64,000 bases of DNA from G963720475 sp963720475 (GTDB taxonomy: Bacteria > Actinomycetota > Thermoleophilia > Solirubrobacterales > Thermoleophilaceae): contig OY970394.1 of NCBI GenBank assembly GCA_963720475.1, positions 248,001 through 312,000 on the forward strand, read 5' to 3'. The translations under genes were made by a program, and so were the position numbers. Positions 33,848 through 43,202 of this stretch are shown piece by piece. Position 1 is the stretch's first letter. Every line of letters begins with the position of its first letter. The notes under the pieces are model-generated. The model saw only the letters and a program-made list of their open reading frames with translations, did no database searches and was not told where the DNA came from.

Positions 33848-36800
33848 TCAGCCGGTCACGCCGCCCTGGCGGCTCGGCGCGCCGAGGACGCGCACCTGGG
33901 CGCCTTCGCGCGCGGTCCTCGCGGCGTCCGCGCTGACGCGCGCGGTGTTGCGCACGTTGCGCGTGCGCGGAAGCTTCGCCGCCCGCGTCACGATCACGAA
34001 CGTGCGCTGGCGCCGCTTGGCGAGGCTGTCGATCCGCCAGCAGACCTCACCGTTGCGGAAGCTCGCGCCGCGGGCGCTGACATAGGTAAGGCCAGACGGG
34101 AGCGGATCGCAGACGCGCACGTTTCGCGCGCTGTTCGGCCCGTGGGAGCGGACGCGGATCGTGAAGCGGATGGTGTCGCCGGCGCCGGCGCGGCTGCGGC
34201 TCGGGCTCTTGCGCACGCTGACCTTCGCCGGCCCGGCGCCGACCCTTGCGTCGACCGTCGCCAGCACCGCGGCCGCGTCGGGGCTCGTCACGACCACGCT
34301 GTTCCTCAGCCGCCCGGTCTGTCGCGGGCGCACGGTCAACCTGATCGTCACCCGTCCGCCAGGTCCGATGTCGCCGAGCTCGCACCTGATCGGCGACTTG
34401 CTCGGGCACTTGCCCTGCGACGCCTTCACGGTGATCCCGTAGACGGGCGCGCTGAAGGTGTCCGTCATGACGACGTTGCGCGCGGTCCCGGTGCCGCGGT
34501 TTTCGACGACGATCGTGTAGTCGACCTCCTTGGCCGCCATCGGCGTCCTGTCCTCGAGTGTCTTCGTGACCCGCAGGTCGGGCTGGGGGCCCTGGGCTTG
34601 CTGGGCCGCGGTCACGTCGAGCGGCGCGCTGTCGCGGTTGTTGAGAAGCCGGACCTCGGGTTCGCTGGCCCGCACTGTGGCCGTGTTCTCCAGCCGGCGG
34701 CCGACGACGGAAGCGGCCGGGCGCACGGTGATGACCACCTGAGCGCCGCCACCCGAGGCAATCGTTCCGAGATCGCACTCGACCTGGTTTCCGTTCGAGG
34801 TGCAGTTGCCCTGGCTCGGCGTCGCACTCACGAGCTCGAGCCCGGCGGGCAGCGGGTCGTCGAGCTCCACGTTCGTCGCCGCGCTCGGGCCGTTGTTGGT
34901 GAGCCCGATCGTGTAGCTCGCGTTGCCGCCCGCGGCGGCCGTTCCGGGGGAGACGGTCTTGTTCACTGCGAGGTCGACCCGCTTGCCGATGGTGAAGTTG
35001 GCGTTGGCGTCGTTGTTGCCTGGCGTCGGGTCGGTGGTCGTCGTCGTTACCGTGGCCGAGTTGGTCCGCGCCTGCTCTGCGAGCGCGACCGGCGCCCGCA
35101 TCGTGATCGTGCGCGTCGCGCTCTCGTTGTTCGCAAGCGTGCCGATGTCGCAGGTCACGGTCGTGCCGTCGTAGTCGCACCCGGGCGAGGCGTCCACGAA
35201 GATCATCCCCGCCGGTAGAGGATCGGAGATCACCACGTTCTCGGCGGTGTTCGGGCCGTGGTTGGTGACCTTCAGGGTGAACCTGTCGTCGGCCTCGACG
35301 TCGGGAGTGGCGTCGTCGACCGTCTTCTCGAGCTCGAGGTCGGCGCGCGGCTTGACCCTGACCGGGGCCGTCCGCTTGTTGTTGGTGGGATCGGGGTCGG
35401 TCGTCGCGGACGTTGCCTCGGCGTTGTTTGCGACGGTCGTTCCCGCTCCGCCCACGACCGTGACCGTGATCGTGAAGCTCGCGTTCGCACCGTTGGCGAG
35501 CGTCCCAAGGGCGGGCGAGCACGTGACCGTCCCCCCGGCCTCGTTACAGCCGGCGGAGGCCGACACGAACGAGAGCGAGGAGGGCAGCTGGTCGCTGATG
35601 CTCACACCGGTGGCGCCACTCGGGCCGTTGTTCGTGGCGGTGAGCGTGTAGGTGACGGTGTCGCCGATCGCGGGGTCGGTGACATCCGCCGTCTTGGACA
35701 TCGAGATGTCGGCCGACGCGAGCACGCTCAGCTCGTCACGGTCCGAGTCGTTGCTGGGGATGTGGTCGGGGGTAGCGCTGTCGACCGTCGCCGTGTTGGT
35801 CACCGTCGTATTGGCGGCTGAAGCAAGGACGGTCGCGGTCACGGTCACCGCCCGTGTGTCACCCGAGTTCAACGTCCCGAAGTTGCACGTCACCTGGTTC
35901 GCCGGACCCTCCGCGCAGCCGGCCCCGGTGACCGCGGTGACGTCGAGCCCCGCGGGGAAGACGTCGTCGAGCGTCGCGCTCGACGCGGCGGTCGGGCCGT
36001 TGTTGGTCACGTTGAGGACGACCGAAACAGTGTCGCCCGGGTTGACGGGGTCGTTCTGTACGCCGGCGGTGCCGGTGTCGGTGTCGAACTGCTTCGTCAC
36101 CCCGAGATCAGCCGAGGGGGTGGCGAGCTCGGTCGTGCTGTCCGTGTTGTCTCCCGGGTCGGGATCCCGGCTGCTCGTCGTCACGCCGGCCGTGTTGCCA
36201 AAGAGGGTCCCCGCCGCGGCCGGGGCGATCGTCCCGGCGATCGTCACGGCCGGCGCCGCGGGACCGACGGCGAGTGTCGCGCGCGTGCACTTCAGTGTGC
36301 CACCGGTCCCGGGCGCGTTGCAGGTCCACCCCGCAGCCGGGATCACGATCGGGTTGTCGAGCGCGGTCGGGAGCTGGTCGACGATCTCGACGTCGGTCGC
36401 CGTGCCGGGCCCGTCGTTACCGACCGAGAGGGAGTAGCTGTAGGGGGTGTTGATGGCGGGGTTCGCGGGTCCGCCCGTCTTCTCGATCAAGACGTCGGCC
36501 GTGTTGTCGACCTCGAGGTCAGCCTGACCGCTGTTGTTGGTCGGCCTCGGATCGGTCGTCGTCGTGGTGCCCGTCGCGACGTTTGTGAGCGTCGTGTCGT
36601 TGGCGAGCACACGTGCGCGGATCGTCACCGTCGCTGTGCCGCCGGCCACGATCGAGCCCAGGTTGCAGCTGACCGTCGTGTCGCAGGTGCCCTGGGTCGT
36701 TTCGACCTCGACCTGGTCGTAGTCGCCACCGGGCATGTTGTCCGCGAGTGTCACGTTCGCCGCGGTCGAGGGTCCTGCGTTGCGCACGTCGACCACCCAC

Positions 36801-38743
36801 TCGACCTCGTCACCCTGGGAGACCTTCGGCGTCGTCGTCCGCTTTGCCACCTGGACGTCGGCCTGTGCCGTCGCGCCGGCGCTGTCGGTGGCCGAGTTGT
36901 TGGCGGTGTTGTTCTCACCGCCGCCGGAGACGGTCGCGTTGTTCACGATCGTGGCCGCGATCGGATCGTGCACGCGCGCGTCGACGATGATCGGCGGGTA
37001 GCTCTGGCCCGCGCCGAGCACGTCGCTTCGCGTGCAGGTGAGAGTCAGCCCGGCGACCGAGCAGTTCCAGCCGGAGCCCTCGGCGTTCTGAATCGAGTCG
37101 AACCCCGCGGCCCCGCTCGGGAAGGTGTCGGTCACCGTTACCTGGCCGCCGTTCGTCGAAACGTCGCCGACGTTCGATGCGATCAGCGTGAAGGTCGTGT
37201 TGCCGCCGGACACGAACGCCGGCGAATGCGTCTTCGACAGCGTCATGTCGGGGACGCGAACCGGCGTCTCCACCTCCGGGGTCTGCTGGTCGAGGAACGG
37301 CACGCCTGTCGTTTGACCGCGGTAGTCGCTGCTGCCGCGGTTAGTGATGACGTCGCCCTCCTTGTGGCCCCCGTCAACCGTGACGTCGAACGTCGCCGTG
37401 ACGGTGCCGCCACCCTGGGCGACCGAGCCGCCGTCCGTGGCGTTCGCGCCCGTGCCCATGCGGAAGCGGACTCGATCCTCGCTGGAATCGAACTCGGCGA
37501 GATCGTCACCGGCGCCGTCCGTCGGCGACGCGGGTGCGTTCGGCCCCGCCGTGATCTGGAGCGACCCGGGCTTGTATGTCGCGCCGGCCGGGATGGAGTC
37601 GGTCGCCACGAAGCCGTCGGCGTCGTCCTGGCCGTTGTTCTGGAAGCTGAGCGAGTAGCGGAGGGTGTCGCCTTCCTGCGCAGAGGTACCGGGGTTCGTG
37701 AGGTTCTGAACCGTCTTCGTCGGCACCACGATCGGGGCGTACAACTCGGTCGAGAACGAGACGACCCCAGGCAGATAGACGTCGCCCACGGTCGTCAGCT
37801 TGATCGTCGCGCTCGTGGCGTTGTTCCCGAGGATTCCGTCCGCGTTGAAGAGGTCGGCGTCCATGCCGAGCTGGTTGGTGTAGTTGGGCGTGCGCCCGCC
37901 CGCATCGGCACCGAGCGTCGAGATCGTGCTGTTGAAGGGGTTGGTCTTCGGATTCAGAGAATCCGAGAGGGCGGTGCTGTTGAGCGACATCCCGTCGCCC
38001 ACCAGGCTCGCGTCACCCTCGACCGAGACGACCCCCAGCGTCGTCTTCACGGCCCCGGTCGGGGGTGTCCGGAAGCCTTTGACTGTGATCGTGTTCGGCG
38101 TCGGCGGCACGGCGGTGATTCCGTCGAAGACCGAGAGGTTGCGCGGCGGCTGCGCGGGGTCGTTGTAGGCGACGACCAGCGCCCAGCCCCCCGCCTGGCC
38201 GTTCCCGGTGGTGAGCGTGATGTCCGCCGTCGTGTAAACACCGTTGCCCGCGGCGCGAACGCGGTCCGTGACGTCCGCGAAGCCCTGGTACCAGTTCGTG
38301 GTGGTCGAGGCATCGAGCGTTGTTGCCGTCAGGGTGGTGTAGCCGCTTTCGCCGGGCGCCTGGAACTTGACGGAGTTGCGCGAAGCGCTATTGCTGTTGG
38401 CGTACCAGTAGAGACCGGCGAAGAGCACCTTCGCTCCGCTCGGCATCGCCAGCGTCGAGCGCGAGGACATGGCCGTGCCCGCGTCCGAGTCGACGTCGAC
38501 GCGCCCCATCGAGAAGTCGTTGTTGTTGCGGCTGCCGGTGCCCGCCCCGTTCTGGGCGGCCGTGCAGTTCGCGGCGGCGGTTGGGCAAGTCAGCGCGGTG
38601 TTCGAGACGATCGCGATGTCGCCCGGCTGATTGGTGCTGAAGCGGGACTCGAACGCGCGATCGGCAGCCTGCGCCGGCGCAGCCGAAAGCAAGCCCCCGA
38701 CCACCATCAAAACTCCAACGACACTCCGTTGCCACTTCGACAA
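33848..38743 (-). CDS. Giant secreted DUF11-repeat surface protein
   Basis: The product has 1631 residues. It uses TTG 38743 with AAGGGG upstream, and a signal peptide ends at AQA-ADRAFE. Residues 30-340 form a distinct N-terminal beta domain (VLFAGLYWYANSNSASRN, ITVKGFRTPPTG). About ten DUF11/conserved-repeat domains of roughly 115 residues follow, each with a TNNGP-type turn and a CDLGT-type Cys strand. The C-terminus is basic and lacks an LPXTG or membrane anchor, so attachment is unclear. These proteins act as stalks or adhesins on the surface. The locus is unique in the window for its Thr/Asn/Val-rich codon content. Confidence 0.9.
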   Translation of the reverse strand: MSKWQRSVVGVLMVVGGLLSAAPAQAADRAFESRFSTNQPGDIAIVSNTALTCPTAAANCTAAQNGAGTGSRNNNDFSMGRVDVDSDAGTAMSSRSTLAMPSGAKVLFAGLYWYANSNSASRNSVKFQAPGESGYTTLTATTLDASTTTNWYQGFADVTDRVRAAGNGVYTTADITLTTGNGQAGGWALVVAYNDPAQPPRNLSVFDGITAVPPTPNTITVKGFRTPPTGAVKTTLGVVSVEGDASLVGDGMSLNSTALSDSLNPKTNPFNSTISTLGADAGGRTPNYTNQLGMDADLFNADGILGNNATSATIKLTTVGDVYLPGVVSFSTELYAPIVVPTKTVQNLTNPGTSAQEGDTLRYSLSFQNNGQDDADGFVATDSIPAGATYKPGSLQITAGPNAPASPTDGAGDDLAEFDSSEDRVRFRMGTGANATDGGSVAQGGGTVTATFDVTVDGGHKEGDVITNRGSSDYRGQTTGVPFLDQQTPEVETPVRVPDMTLSKTHSPAFVSGGNTTFTLIASNVGDVSTNGGQVTVTDTFPSGAAGFDSIQNAEGSGWNCSVAGLTLTCTRSDVLGAGQSYPPIIVDARVHDPIAATIVNNATVSGGGENNTANNSATDSAGATAQADVQVAKRTTTPKVSQGDEVEWVVDVRNAGPSTAANVTLADNMPGGDYDQVEVETTQGTCDTTVSCNLGSIVAGGTATVTIRARVLANDTTLTNVATGTTTTTDPRPTNNSGQADLEVDNTADVLIEKTGGPANPAINTPYSYSLSVGNDGPGTATDVEIVDQLPTALDNPIVIPAAGWTCNAPGTGGTLKCTRATLAVGPAAPAVTIAGTIAPAAAGTLFGNTAGVTTSSRDPDPGDNTDSTTELATPSADLGVTKQFDTDTGTAGVQNDPVNPGDTVSVVLNVTNNGPTAASSATLDDVFPAGLDVTAVTGAGCAEGPANQVTCNFGTLNSGDTRAVTVTATVLASAANTTVTNTATVDSATPDHIPSNDSDRDELSVLASADISMSKTADVTDPAIGDTVTYTLTATNNGPSGATGVSISDQLPSSLSFVSASAGCNEAGGTVTCSPALGTLANGANASFTITVTVVGGAGTTVANNAEATSATTDPDPTNNKRTAPVRVKPRADLELEKTVDDATPDVEADDRFTLKVTNHGPNTAENVVISDPLPAGMIFVDASPGCDYDGTTVTCDIGTLANNESATRTITMRAPVALAEQARTNSATVTTTTTDPTPGNNDANANFTIGKRVDLAVNKTVSPGTAAAGGNASYTIGLTNNGPSAATNVELDDPLPAGLELVSATPSQGNCTSNGNQVECDLGTIASGGGAQVVITVRPAASVVGRRLENTATVRASEPEVRLLNNRDSAPLDVTAAQQAQGPQPDLRVTKTLEDRTPMAAKEVDYTIVVENRGTGTARNVVMTDTFSAPVYGITVKASQGKCPSKSPIRCELGDIGPGGRVTIRLTVRPRQTGRLRNSVVVTSPDAAAVLATVDARVGAGPAKVSVRKSPSRSRAGAGDTIRFTIRVRSHGPNSARNVRVCDPLPSGLTYVSARGASFRNGEVCWRIDSLAKRRQRTFVIVTRAAKLPRTRNVRNTARVSADAARTAREGAQVRVLGAPSRQGGVTG

Positions 38744-38939
38744 GCCGCAAAACCCCTTGCGCCGCCACCCGGTCTCCTACTCACCCACCCTAGATGACAA
38801 GTCGAACAAGCGGAAGGGGCAGGGAAGCCTTGCAAGTCCTGAACCGAGCCCCGGGGACCCGCGACGGTCCGCTGACCTCGCCCTAGCCGCGGTCAAGCGC
38901 CTACCGCGATGGCTTATCCGAGTACACTCACACCACGTA

Positions 38940-40664
38940 ATGGGACCGCTCGCGGGCAGGGAGATGCGCGGGGCGGAGAACGATCGTGACCTGATCGACT
39001 TGCTCTGCGAGCAGGCCGAGGCGGCGCCGGAGCGGCTGTTGTTCACTGAACTGCTCGACGGCGCGAACGAGTCCGCTCTACTGACCGCCGCGCAGCTCCG
39101 CGATCGCGCCGCCGCCGTCGCGGCCGGCTTGACCGCCAGGGGCGTCCGCCAGGGTGACGTCGTACTCCACATCGCCTCGGGGCCCGTCGATTTCCTGGTC
39201 GGGCTGTTCGGCTGCATGTGGGCCGGCGTGATCGCCGCGCCGATCGCGTTCCCCCGCCGCCGGCATCACGTAGAGAGTCGGCTCGAGCCGATCCGTCGGA
39301 ACGCCGGCGCGGTCGCGATAGTCGCCGGTTCCCCACACGGCGAGGGCGAACGCGTCGTCCTCGACCTCCTTAGGCATGGCACCCTGCCGATCGTCTTCGT
39401 TGACGCGCCCGCTCCGGCGCAGCTCCCGGAACCGGTCGCCGACCGGGGCGTCGCGTACCTGCAGTACACGTCCGGGTCGACCACCGAGCCGAAGGGCGTG
39501 ATCGTCACCCATGCGAACCTGAGCGCCAATCTGGCGGTGGCGGTCAGCATGATCGGTTACGGCGCCGACATGGTCAACGTGTCGTGGTGCCCGCTGACGC
39601 ATGACATGGGCCTGATCATGGGCGCACTGCCGTCGGTCGCGTTCGGATGCATGTCGGTGCTGATGCCGCCGTCGGCGTTCATCCGGCGCCCCCTCATGTG
39701 GCTGAGTGCGATCGACCGATACCGGGGCACTCACGGCTATTCGCCGAATTTTGGCTACGACCTGTGCGTCGCCCGCACCTCGGAGGATGAGCGCGCCGGC
39801 CTGGACCTGTCGAGCATGCGTGTCTGGATCAACGGCGCGGAGCCGGTCCGCCAGCAAACCCGCGACCGATTTCTCGAGGCCTTCGCGGTGGCCAACGTCC
39901 GTCCCGAGTCCCACACCCCGGCCTATGGACTCGCCGAGGCGACCGTGCTCGTCACGGCGGCGCCCGCGGATTCGTCTGGGCTCGTCGTCTGGGCAGATTC
40001 CACCGCGCTGGAGCGCAACGAAGTCATCCTGGTGGCGCCTGACGAGCCCGGCGCGCGACCGCTCTGTGGCGACGGCGTTCCGGGGCCGGGCTTCGACGTT
40101 CGCATCGTCGACCCCGCTACGGGGGACTTGGCCGCACCGGGGCAGGTCGCTGAAGTGTGGTTGCGCGGGCCGAGCGTCTGCCGGGGCTATTGGGAACGGC
40201 CCACGGACACCGCGGAGGTGTTCGGCGCCGAGATCACCGGCGATGACGGCGGGACCTACCTACGAACCGGCGATCTTGGTTTCATCCACGACGGCGAGTT
40301 GGTCATCTGCGGTCGGGCGAAGGACCTCATCGTCGTTCATGGTCGCAACATCCATCCGCAGGACGTCGAGATGCTCGTCGAACTGGCCCATCCGGCCGTC
40401 CGCGTCGGCGCGGCAGCGGCGTTCTCAATTGAAGTCGAGGATGGCGAGGCGCTCGTGATCGTCGCCGAGGTCGATGCCGATCCCGACCCTGCGGAGGTAT
40501 CCGCCGCGGTCTCCGCGACGGTGGGACGCGAGTTCGAAGTGCACGTCGCCGATGTCCTGCTGGTCGGGCCGCAGACCGTGCCAAAGACGTCGAGCGGAAA
40601 GAAGCAGCGCGCCGCGAGCCGCGCGCTGTGGCGCAGTGCCCGAGCGAAGTCGCAGACTTCTTAG
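38940..40664 (+). CDS. Fatty-acyl-AMP ligase / AMP-binding enzyme
   Basis: This 574-residue adenylating enzyme has the P-loop AYLQYTSGSTTEPKGVIVTH, the A5 region TPAYGLAEATVLVTAA, YLRTGDLGF, and an A10-like lysine in KTSSGKKQR. The pattern as a whole (FLVGLFGCMWAGVIAAPI, SWCPLTHDMGLI) is that of FAAL enzymes, which load fatty acids on acyl carrier proteins rather than CoA. No polyketide synthase or carrier-protein gene is adjacent, so it is an orphan. ATG 38940 is used; ATG 38964 (MRGAEND), after GGGAG, is possible. Confidence 0.88.
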   Translation: MGPLAGREMRGAENDRDLIDLLCEQAEAAPERLLFTELLDGANESALLTAAQLRDRAAAVAAGLTARGVRQGDVVLHIASGPVDFLVGLFGCMWAGVIAAPIAFPRRRHHVESRLEPIRRNAGAVAIVAGSPHGEGERVVLDLLRHGTLPIVFVDAPAPAQLPEPVADRGVAYLQYTSGSTTEPKGVIVTHANLSANLAVAVSMIGYGADMVNVSWCPLTHDMGLIMGALPSVAFGCMSVLMPPSAFIRRPLMWLSAIDRYRGTHGYSPNFGYDLCVARTSEDERAGLDLSSMRVWINGAEPVRQQTRDRFLEAFAVANVRPESHTPAYGLAEATVLVTAAPADSSGLVVWADSTALERNEVILVAPDEPGARPLCGDGVPGPGFDVRIVDPATGDLAAPGQVAEVWLRGPSVCRGYWERPTDTAEVFGAEITGDDGGTYLRTGDLGFIHDGELVICGRAKDLIVVHGRNIHPQDVEMLVELAHPAVRVGAAAAFSIEVEDGEALVIVAEVDADPDPAEVSAAVSATVGREFEVHVADVLLVGPQTVPKTSSGKKQRAASRALWRSARAKSQTS

Positions 40665-40679
40665 CCGCGCGGGAGGATT

Positions 40680-40705
40680 GCTCTACAAAGCGGAGGGAGA
40701 GGGAT
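40680..40705 (-). repeat. 26-bp direct repeat, left att-like site
   Basis: Twenty-six bases here are identical to 51033-51058 in the same orientation. Fifteen of them (from 40691) equal the 3' end of tRNA-Ser(CGA), and the other eleven are the flank CTCTACAAAG plus one base. The two copies are 10,353 bp apart. The site lies just after the fatty-acyl-AMP ligase stop. Confidence 0.7.
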
Positions 40706-40765
40706 CAGCTTCCGCTTCCTAGCCGGGCTGGGTGCACTTATCCGCCACCGTCTTGCGTGACCGAG

Positions 40766-41434
40766 CTACGGGATCAGCAGGTGGAAGCCGGCGTCGTTCG
40801 TCGGCACTTCGGGTCCGCTGAGAACCACGCCTTCGTGGGCCTCGAGCGGCAGTCGCCCGACGAACACCTTGAAGTCCGACGCGAGATCGCAGAAAGGATC
40901 GGTTATGTTGCCGCGCCCCACCCGTAGGGTGTCGGCGTTCTCGAGGGTGCTGCTATCGAAGTCCGCCGTCGCGGCTGCTGGCACGTTCTGCGAGCTAACC
41001 GCAGGCGCGCGCACGCAGTATTCGCCCGTGTCGACGCGCTTCACGCTCGTAACGCCCTTCGAGCGGTCGATACCGCAGGTCGCGTTGGGAGGGGTACCGG
41101 TACAGGTTGACGGGCTGACCCGTACGAACGCCCGAACGAGCGGCGCACTGAACGTCTGCTCGTCGATATCGTGGCCCTTGAGGCTGTTGTTGACGACGTG
41201 CTGGCTGAGGATGGCGTCGTCTCGGATGCGGGTTCCGAAGACAGAGCCGATCCCCAGGTCGCTGGTGCCGATCGTCTGGCCCTGGATGTCCGCGCCCGTC
41301 AAGGACTCGTCGACGATGTTCGCGCCGGTCCATTCGTTCACCGCCCAAGCGGTGCCGCCCGAGACGACGAGGAACAGGCAGAGCGTCGAGGTGACGTTGG
41401 CGTAAGTGAGGCGGGAGCGCAGCTTGCCGAGCAT
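40766..41434 (-). CDS. Secreted protein of the LRSRLTYANV family
   Basis: The product has 222 residues. It starts MLGKLRSRLTYANVTSTLCL and continues into a signal-like helix ending SGGTAWA. This N-terminus, followed by pentapeptide-like turns (GADIQGQTIGTSDLGIGSV, NSLKGHDIDEQTF), marks a large exported family common in Solirubrobacterales. The C-terminal half is beta-rich with two Cys pairs. Function unknown. The start at 41434 is the canonical family start. Confidence 0.85.
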   Translation of the reverse strand: MLGKLRSRLTYANVTSTLCLFLVVSGGTAWAVNEWTGANIVDESLTGADIQGQTIGTSDLGIGSVFGTRIRDDAILSQHVVNNSLKGHDIDEQTFSAPLVRAFVRVSPSTCTGTPPNATCGIDRSKGVTSVKRVDTGEYCVRAPAVSSQNVPAAATADFDSSTLENADTLRVGRGNITDPFCDLASDFKVFVGRLPLEAHEGVVLSGPEVPTNDAGFHLLIP

Positions 41435-41768
41435 GCGAGTCCTTCCGAATCGGGGTATGCCCAGGGTACCCCGGGCTACGAGTGGTGTCTATGGCGTCCA
41501 GCGCGGAGGGCGGCACGCCTGGCGACTTCAAAAAGCGCTCCCCGCGCATCTAGCTGTGCGCTCAAAAGCGCAAATAGCGGCTCTGCCTTTGCGGCTGTTT
41601 CCGGGGCGCGCTGTTGGGCAGAGGCGGTCTAGTGGTGACGGAGACGCCGGGACATGGCGGATCGAAGCGTGATCGAGGGACCACCGCGACGTGGGCGGTG
41701 CACGACGGACAGAGATCCGTGGGAGTGAGGGGCCGGAAGTGGTCCGGCCACGCCACAAAGGAGGAGAC
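41435..41768. other. Intergenic region with hairpin before a strong ribosome-binding site
   Basis: No convincing gene is seen here. The stretch includes a perfect 7-bp stem hairpin at 41731-41749 (GGCCGGA-AGTGG-TCCGGCC) about 10 bp before AAAGGAGGAGAC. The hairpin could be a leader attenuator or the terminator of a lost upstream gene; it has no following U-run. Confidence 0.4.
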
Positions 41769-41945
41769 ATGACGGTGATGATCGCCGTGGCGTACGGGAT
41801 GACGACGGGAAACGCGCAAGAGTGGCACGAGAGTGGCAGGAGGGGGGGGAAGGAAGGAGAGAGACTAGGCGCGCATAGGCTTCTCCGACCTCAAGAACCG
41901 GATGCCTACTCCGACAGCCCCACGGCTTCGAGGGCTTCGGCGTGA
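41769..41945 (+). CDS. Short truncated-looking reading frame with strong RBS
   Basis: The frame has 58 codons. A near-perfect AAAGGAGGAGA precedes ATG 41769, so initiation looks genuine. The start MTVMIAVAYGMTTGNAQEWH is unlike anything recognised. From about codon 45 the frame only reads the opposite strand of an NTF2-like gene remnant (41906-42000). The real gene seems cut at about 41880-41905. The nucleotides between are G-rich and T-poor, like the odd stretch at 45.3-46.2 kb. Confidence 0.35.
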   Translation: MTVMIAVAYGMTTGNAQEWHESGRRGGKEGERLGAHRLLRPQEPDAYSDSPTASRASA

Positions 41946-42000
41946 TCCCAGAAGAAGTCCATATTCAAGCATCTTGCCGTCACGCACTGTGCGTAGAACT
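41906..42000 (-). pseudogene. 3' remnant of an NTF2/SnoaL-like gene
   Basis: The minus strand encodes MDFFWDHAEALEAVGLSE followed by TAG, the typical C-terminus of the MSQENV NTF2-like proteins (compare the intact gene at 51696-52241, ending ALEAVGLSE). Upstream, VRDGKMLE is readable in another frame, showing an indel near 41962. There is no 5' half. It is one of at least four copies of this 3' end in the island. Confidence 0.7.
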
Positions 42001-42028
42001 AGCTCGTCATTTTCATTACTGGTTTTCG

Positions 42029-42772
42029 ATGGAACGCGGTGGCCCCGGCTCGGGAACTGAGGGCGGCCGGAACGGGTTGGAGGGAGCTCCTGCCGCTCCG
42101 AGTTGGCATCGTCGCGAGGAAGCGCGGCGGATCAGGGAGATCGAGGAGGATCGCCTGGAGGAGGTCACGCGGCAGGCCACACTCGAAGCCTTGTACCGCT
42201 ACCCATCGCCGGCGCCGAAACATTTCTTCGGCTGGCTGCGGGAGACCATCGCCCACCACACCCTCACCTTTCTGAAGGGTGAGTTGACAGACATCCAGAC
42301 GGTCTGGCATCGCGCCGATGAAGCCGAGGCGATGCAGGCTGTGCTTGCCGGGCTGGAAGGCGCGGATCCGCCGCCGATGGCTGAGCGTTCGCACTTCGAT
42401 CGCTGGCAGCGGCGGATCCGGCCGCTCTACGATGCGGTCGGCGCCTATACGGAGATTGCTGAGGTGCGCCAGGCCTGTCACACCGCTGTGGCGCGTCTGG
42501 CGCCGAGGCAACGGCAAGTGATCAACGAGCATTTCTACGGAGGGCGCGAGGCGGCGGACATCGCCGCGGGTATGCGCGTCTCCCGGTCGACGATCTACAA
42601 CACGAAGGCGCAGGCCCTCAGCAACCTCGATGACGACGACTGCTTCTTCATGGCCCTGTGCGGACTCCGATTGGTCCGCGACTCGGTCCGGAAGGAGCAG
42701 CTCGCCGAGCGCTACCCGGACGGGCGCCTACCCGACGGGAGGCGCCTCATTCACATCCACGAGGCCGCTTAG
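42029..42772 (+). CDS. Sigma-70-like transcription factor (ECF type)
   Basis: The product has 247 residues. The middle part (ATLEALYRYPSPAPKHFFGW, then LRETIAHHTLTFLKGEL) resembles sigma region 2. The C-terminal part LAPRQRQVINEHFYGGREAA, then IAAGMRVSRSTIYNTKAQAL, is a clear region-4 helix-turn-helix. The linker between is longer than in ECF factors. It may be a diverged ECF sigma or a phage-type regulator. No anti-sigma gene is adjacent. ATG 42029 has no good ribosome-binding site, and the frame stays open upstream to about 41942. Confidence 0.65.
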   Translation: MERGGPGSGTEGGRNGLEGAPAAPSWHRREEARRIREIEEDRLEEVTRQATLEALYRYPSPAPKHFFGWLRETIAHHTLTFLKGELTDIQTVWHRADEAEAMQAVLAGLEGADPPPMAERSHFDRWQRRIRPLYDAVGAYTEIAEVRQACHTAVARLAPRQRQVINEHFYGGREAADIAAGMRVSRSTIYNTKAQALSNLDDDDCFFMALCGLRLVRDSVRKEQLAERYPDGRLPDGRRLIHIHEAA

Positions 42773-42798
42773 CGAGAAGCGCCGGATAGTCAGTGGTG

Positions 42799-43000
42799 AT
42801 GGCGTCGACAAACGACATCGCCGTCCGCGCCCTGGTGGAGCGCGAGACCGCCCTGATCCAGGCGACACGGCCGCGACGAGTACGAGCGCGCCCGGCTCGA
42901 ACTGGTCGCCAAAGTACTCGACGTCGGCGGCTCCATCTTGCGCTACGGTGTCGTAGGTGTTCACGCAGCTGCTGGAACATCGCCGTCCTACTCTCCTGAC
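42799..43000 (+). pseudogene. Small frame-shifted gene downstream of the sigma-like gene
   Basis: The frame reads MASTNDIAVRALVERETALI to about 42868, then continues in the next frame as GRDEYERARLELVAKVLDVG and on to GSILRYGVVG. The join makes a plausible helical polypeptide starting 26 bp after the sigma-like stop. The indel lies at 42866-42870. No family is recognised. An alternative is that both stretches are chance frames. Confidence 0.4.
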
Positions 43001-43106
43001 ACTCGTTGCGGCCGCGCTCCGATGTCCGGCATCTGTGATGTTTCGAAATCCGGATGTGGTTTGCCCCTGAAGGGGCCTTACCCTGAAGGGCGGGTACCAA
43101 GAGCAA

Positions 43107-43137
43107 GGCCCGACTCGCCTGTTTCGCGAGCCGGGCC
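43107..43137. terminator. Strong GC hairpin between convergent genes
   Basis: GGCCCG-A-CTCGC pairs with GCGAG-C-CGGGCC around a short CTGTTTC loop: 11 base pairs with one internal mismatch. It lies between the sigma-like gene region and the end of the broken AbiEi-like gene, so it could terminate both. There is no T-run on either side. Smaller hairpins (GCCCC-TGAA-GGGGC type) lie just upstream at 43061-43090. Confidence 0.45.
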
Positions 43138-43202
43138 CCAATCCGGAGACGCGGCCCGGGACGCCGGGTCGCTCTCCGCATTCCTGTAGCCAGCCTACTC
43201 CT

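Noticed and set aside
34142..35218. Plus-strand frame antisense to the DUF11 gene
   Set aside because: No domain pattern; explained as the opposite strand of repeat sequence.
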